The position numbers and the translations under genes are program-made. DNA of 10,800 bases, from contig MU130624.1 in assembly GCA_015039465.1 (NCBI GenBank), positions 1 through 10,800 of the forward strand. The letters run 5' to 3'. Source of the stretch: Phlegmacium glaucopus (Eukaryota > Basidiomycota > Agaricomycetes > Agaricales > Cortinariaceae). The notes beneath the pieces are model-generated. The model saw nothing but the letters and a program-made list of their open reading frames with translations. It was not told the DNA's origin and did no database searches. Below are positions 9,604 to 10,800 of this stretch, piece after piece (the first letter of the stretch is position 1; each line of letters starts with the position of its first letter).

Positions 9604-9765
9604 TTCTCATGGGCCAGTGCAGCGGCAGTGCACAATTGTCTGCTCAAATAAACATATTGCTGGTCACCAGTGATTCTGGTGGCACCGGCATTTGACGCAT
9701 GGCAGGTATTTATGGGCCATTTCTTGGAATGTGTACGGTACAGCAAAGCATGCATTTCTATATAT

Positions 9766-9859
9766 GGTATGTGGTATTCCCGGATTCAGTGCATTCCGGG
9801 AATCCGTACCATACGACACACTGTGTCTGTTCCGGGAATCGTGTGGTACAACACAGTGT
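9766..9859. repeat. Nested inverted and direct repeats at the element/retroelement junction
   Basis: A left arm (9766-9784, ending TATTCCCGGA) pairs imperfectly with a right arm (9795-9814, starting TCCGGGAAT and ending CATAC) across about 10 bases. A further direct copy of TTCCGGGAATC lies at 9830-9840, followed by GTGTGGTAC. An overlapping stem is formed by ACACTGTGT (9818-9826) and ACACAGTGT (9851-9859). A related GGAATGTGTACGGTAC lies at 9727-9742. The cluster sits exactly where the CCGG-rich sequence ends and the retroelement begins, so it may be the terminal structure of one of the two elements. Confidence 0.7.
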
Positions 9860-9877
9860 AGTGTCCTTATGTGCAAT

Positions 9878-10663
9878 GATGTTCAGACATTATATGGAAG
9901 ACTGCTACATGCTTCTCTCATCGTCCCAGCAGGACGCGCTTATCTCACCGGTTTGGAATCCATGCTCGGTCTATGTAACGACCGTCCTTTCGTTCCATAC
10001 TCACCAGTCAGGGGCATCGCTGACGAGCTCGCTTGGTGGTCTTCAAGGCTTTCCCAACCTGTCGTCTCCAGACCGATCCCCCAGCCAGTTACCCCCGTCG
10101 ACATCGAGGCCTTCTCAGATGCAAGTTCTGGCATCGGCATTGCCATTGTCATCCAAGGAAGATGGAGGGCTTGGCGCCTCATCCCGGGCTGGCAAACCCT
10201 TGACGGCTCTCGAGATATCGGCTGGGCCGAAGCGGTCGGTTTTGAACTTCTCATCAGGACCATCGCTCGGTTTATTGGTGCTAGCGGACACTTTAGGGCA
10301 TACGGCGACAACAATGGGGTCGTCGAGGGGTGGCGAAATAATAGAAGCAAAAGCAAATCTATCAATGGAGTCTTCCGTCGCATCCACTCATTCCTCGAAG
10401 GCTTTGGATATGCTTTCTCTATTCACACAGACTACGTACCCAGTAAGTCCAACCCAGCAGATCCTCCTTCCAGAGGTATCTACCCCCCAACCGAGTTGCT
10501 CCTACCCGAGATCTCTCTCCCATCTGATCTCCACAGGTTCATTATTGACTCTACCTACCCCTACAGTCCTACAGAACTCCGTCTCTTCCGTGAGGGCCGT
10601 TACCCGCCCGCCGTCGCACAACGCATTGTCAACTCTTTCAGGGATACTGATTCCCACAGCTAG
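9878..10663 (+). CDS. RT connection region and RNase H domain of a DIRS-like element, 5'-truncated
   Basis: The protein resembles the C-terminal part of basidiomycete DIRS-like RT-RNase H polyproteins. It starts DVQTLYGRLLHASLIVPAGR, the linker after the RT thumb. The RNase H domain has all four expected acidic residues: D in FSDASSG (codon 10118), E in GWAEAVGFE (10229), D in YGDNNGVVEGW (10307) and D in SNPADPPSRG (10460). It should degrade RNA in RNA/DNA hybrids during reverse transcription of the element. The frame is open further left to 9692, but that part is hairpin and flank sequence without RT similarity, so I start the call where similarity begins; no start codon belongs here. The stop is TAG at 10661-10663. 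With no RT palm domain in the window this copy cannot act alone unless its 5' part lies beyond the left end of the KDZ element. Confidence 0.85.
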   Translation, partial: DVQTLYGRLLHASLIVPAGRAYLTGLESMLGLCNDRPFVPYSPVRGIADELAWWSSRLSQPVVSRPIPQPVTPVDIEAFSDASSGIGIAIVIQGRWRAWRLIPGWQTLDGSRDIGWAEAVGFELLIRTIARFIGASGHFRAYGDNNGVVEGWRNNRSKSKSINGVFRRIHSFLEGFGYAFSIHTDYVPSKSNPADPPSRGIYPPTELLLPEISLPSDLHRFIIDSTYPYSPTELRLFREGRYPPAVAQRIVNSFRDTDSHS

Positions 10664-10670
10664 CCGACTT

Positions 10671-10800
10671 ATGCTGCCAGTAACGAATTCCCCCTTTTTA
10701 ATTCCCGCCCCCTTTGCTCGTTCTTCTGACAATGCTAATTCGCGTTTTTCAGCCCCTATCGATGTTACCTCTTCGTCCTCATCCTCGAGACTTCTTAGAT
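10671..10800 (+). CDS. Start of a following open frame, possibly the tyrosine recombinase ORF of the same element
   Basis: An ATG at 10671, 7 bp after the RNase H stop and in a different frame, opens a Ser/Pro/Ala-rich reading frame (MLPVTNSPFLIPAPFARSS onward) that stays open to the right edge. The same frame is open before the ATG, overlapping the end of the RNase H gene. DIRS-like elements normally carry a tyrosine recombinase gene near this position, so this could be its disordered N-terminus. No recombinase motif lies inside the window, so the assignment rests on context only; a chance open frame of 43 codons is also possible. Confidence 0.3.
   Translation, partial: MLPVTNSPFLIPAPFARSSDNANSRFSAPIDVTSSSSSSRLLR

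Larger units (their letters stand above)
8691..9690. other. Non-coding right flank of the element, dense in ACCGGCA/TGCCGGT motifs
   Basis: About 1 kb without a credible gene: the open frames are short, overlap on both strands and have no family features. What it does hold is about 18 CCGG tetramers, most inside ACCGGCA (for example near 8752, 8773, 9026, 9665) or TGCCGGT (near 8791, 9278), in both orientations. This is well above the roughly four expected per kb from even base composition. The position after the last gene and before a clear change in sequence type suggests a subterminal region where a transposase could bind; that role is inferred. Confidence 0.55.
1..9865. mobile_element. 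Large KDZ-type DNA transposon, left end outside window, right end about 9690-9870
   Basis: The stretch contains a KDZ transposase flanked by two genes of unknown function: one divergent on the left, and one on the same strand on the right starting 49 bp after the transposase stop. All three genes and the intervening non-coding DNA share a very high density of CCGG tetramers, mostly inside ACCGGCA or TGCCGGT. There are eight in positions 1-312 and about 18 in 8691-9690. Past the retroelement junction only two occur in about 930 bp. This shared composition is the main reason for treating the region as one unit. No terminal inverted repeat or target-site duplication can be shown, because the left end lies outside the window; the right boundary is therefore approximate. 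Whether the two accessory genes really travel with the transposase is inference. Confidence 0.6.
9878..10800 (+). mobile_element. DIRS-like retrotransposon fragment, 5'-truncated in window
   Basis: From about 9878 the sequence encodes the end of a reverse transcriptase connection region and a full RNase H domain of DIRS-like type, then opens a second frame. The RT palm domain, with its YxDD-type motif, is absent upstream, where the transposon flank and hairpins lie instead. The fragment has only two CCGG tetramers in over 900 bp, unlike everything to its left. It runs off the right edge of the window. Confidence 0.75.

Noticed and set aside
9692..9877. The left part of the long frame that ends in RNase H, as RT-coding sequence.
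   Set aside because: No RT motif is present, and it lies across the hairpin cluster; it appears to be a chance upstream extension.

Overview
The window comes from a filamentous basidiomycete, most likely an Agaricomycete. The evidence is short spliceosomal introns (about 45-65 bp, plus one of about 119 bp) in all three main genes, a KDZ (Kyakuja-Dileera-Zisupton) DDE transposase with a CxC2-type zinc finger, and a DIRS-like reverse transcriptase/RNase H fragment of the kind common in mushroom genomes. There is no bacterial-style operon and no rRNA, tRNA or CRISPR.

Layout. Positions 1-2050 (minus strand) hold the 3'-incomplete coding region of a five-exon gene of unknown function. It has a folded N-terminal part of about 300 residues and a long Pro/Ala-rich tail that runs off the left edge. 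Positions 2051-2586 are a divergent intergenic region dominated by a 21-bp minisatellite of about 16 units. Positions 2587-6283 (plus) encode an apparently intact six-exon KDZ transposase of about 1118 residues. Positions 6333-8690 (plus) encode a second protein of unknown function in three exons, about 753 residues, with a Ser/Trp repeat tail that contains a recent in-frame duplication. Positions 8691 to about 9690 are non-coding but full of CCGG / ACCGGCA motifs. Positions 9726-9865 hold nested inverted repeats. From about 9878 the sequence switches to the end of a DIRS-like RT-RNase H gene whose RT catalytic part is missing, followed by the open beginning of a second frame.

Interpretation. 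The first ~9.7 kb looks like one large KDZ element: a transposase flanked by two accessory genes, a shared divergent control region and a motif-rich right end. Its right end probably lies at about 9690-9870, beside or inside a DIRS-like retroelement. The most unusual property is the density of short ACCGGCA/TGCCGGT motifs in exons, introns and non-coding DNA alike. They stop abruptly at the retroelement junction and appear to generate the low-complexity protein tails. The exon joins were derived by hand from splice signals and reading-frame phase. The transposase is secure; the functions of the two accessory genes are unknown.
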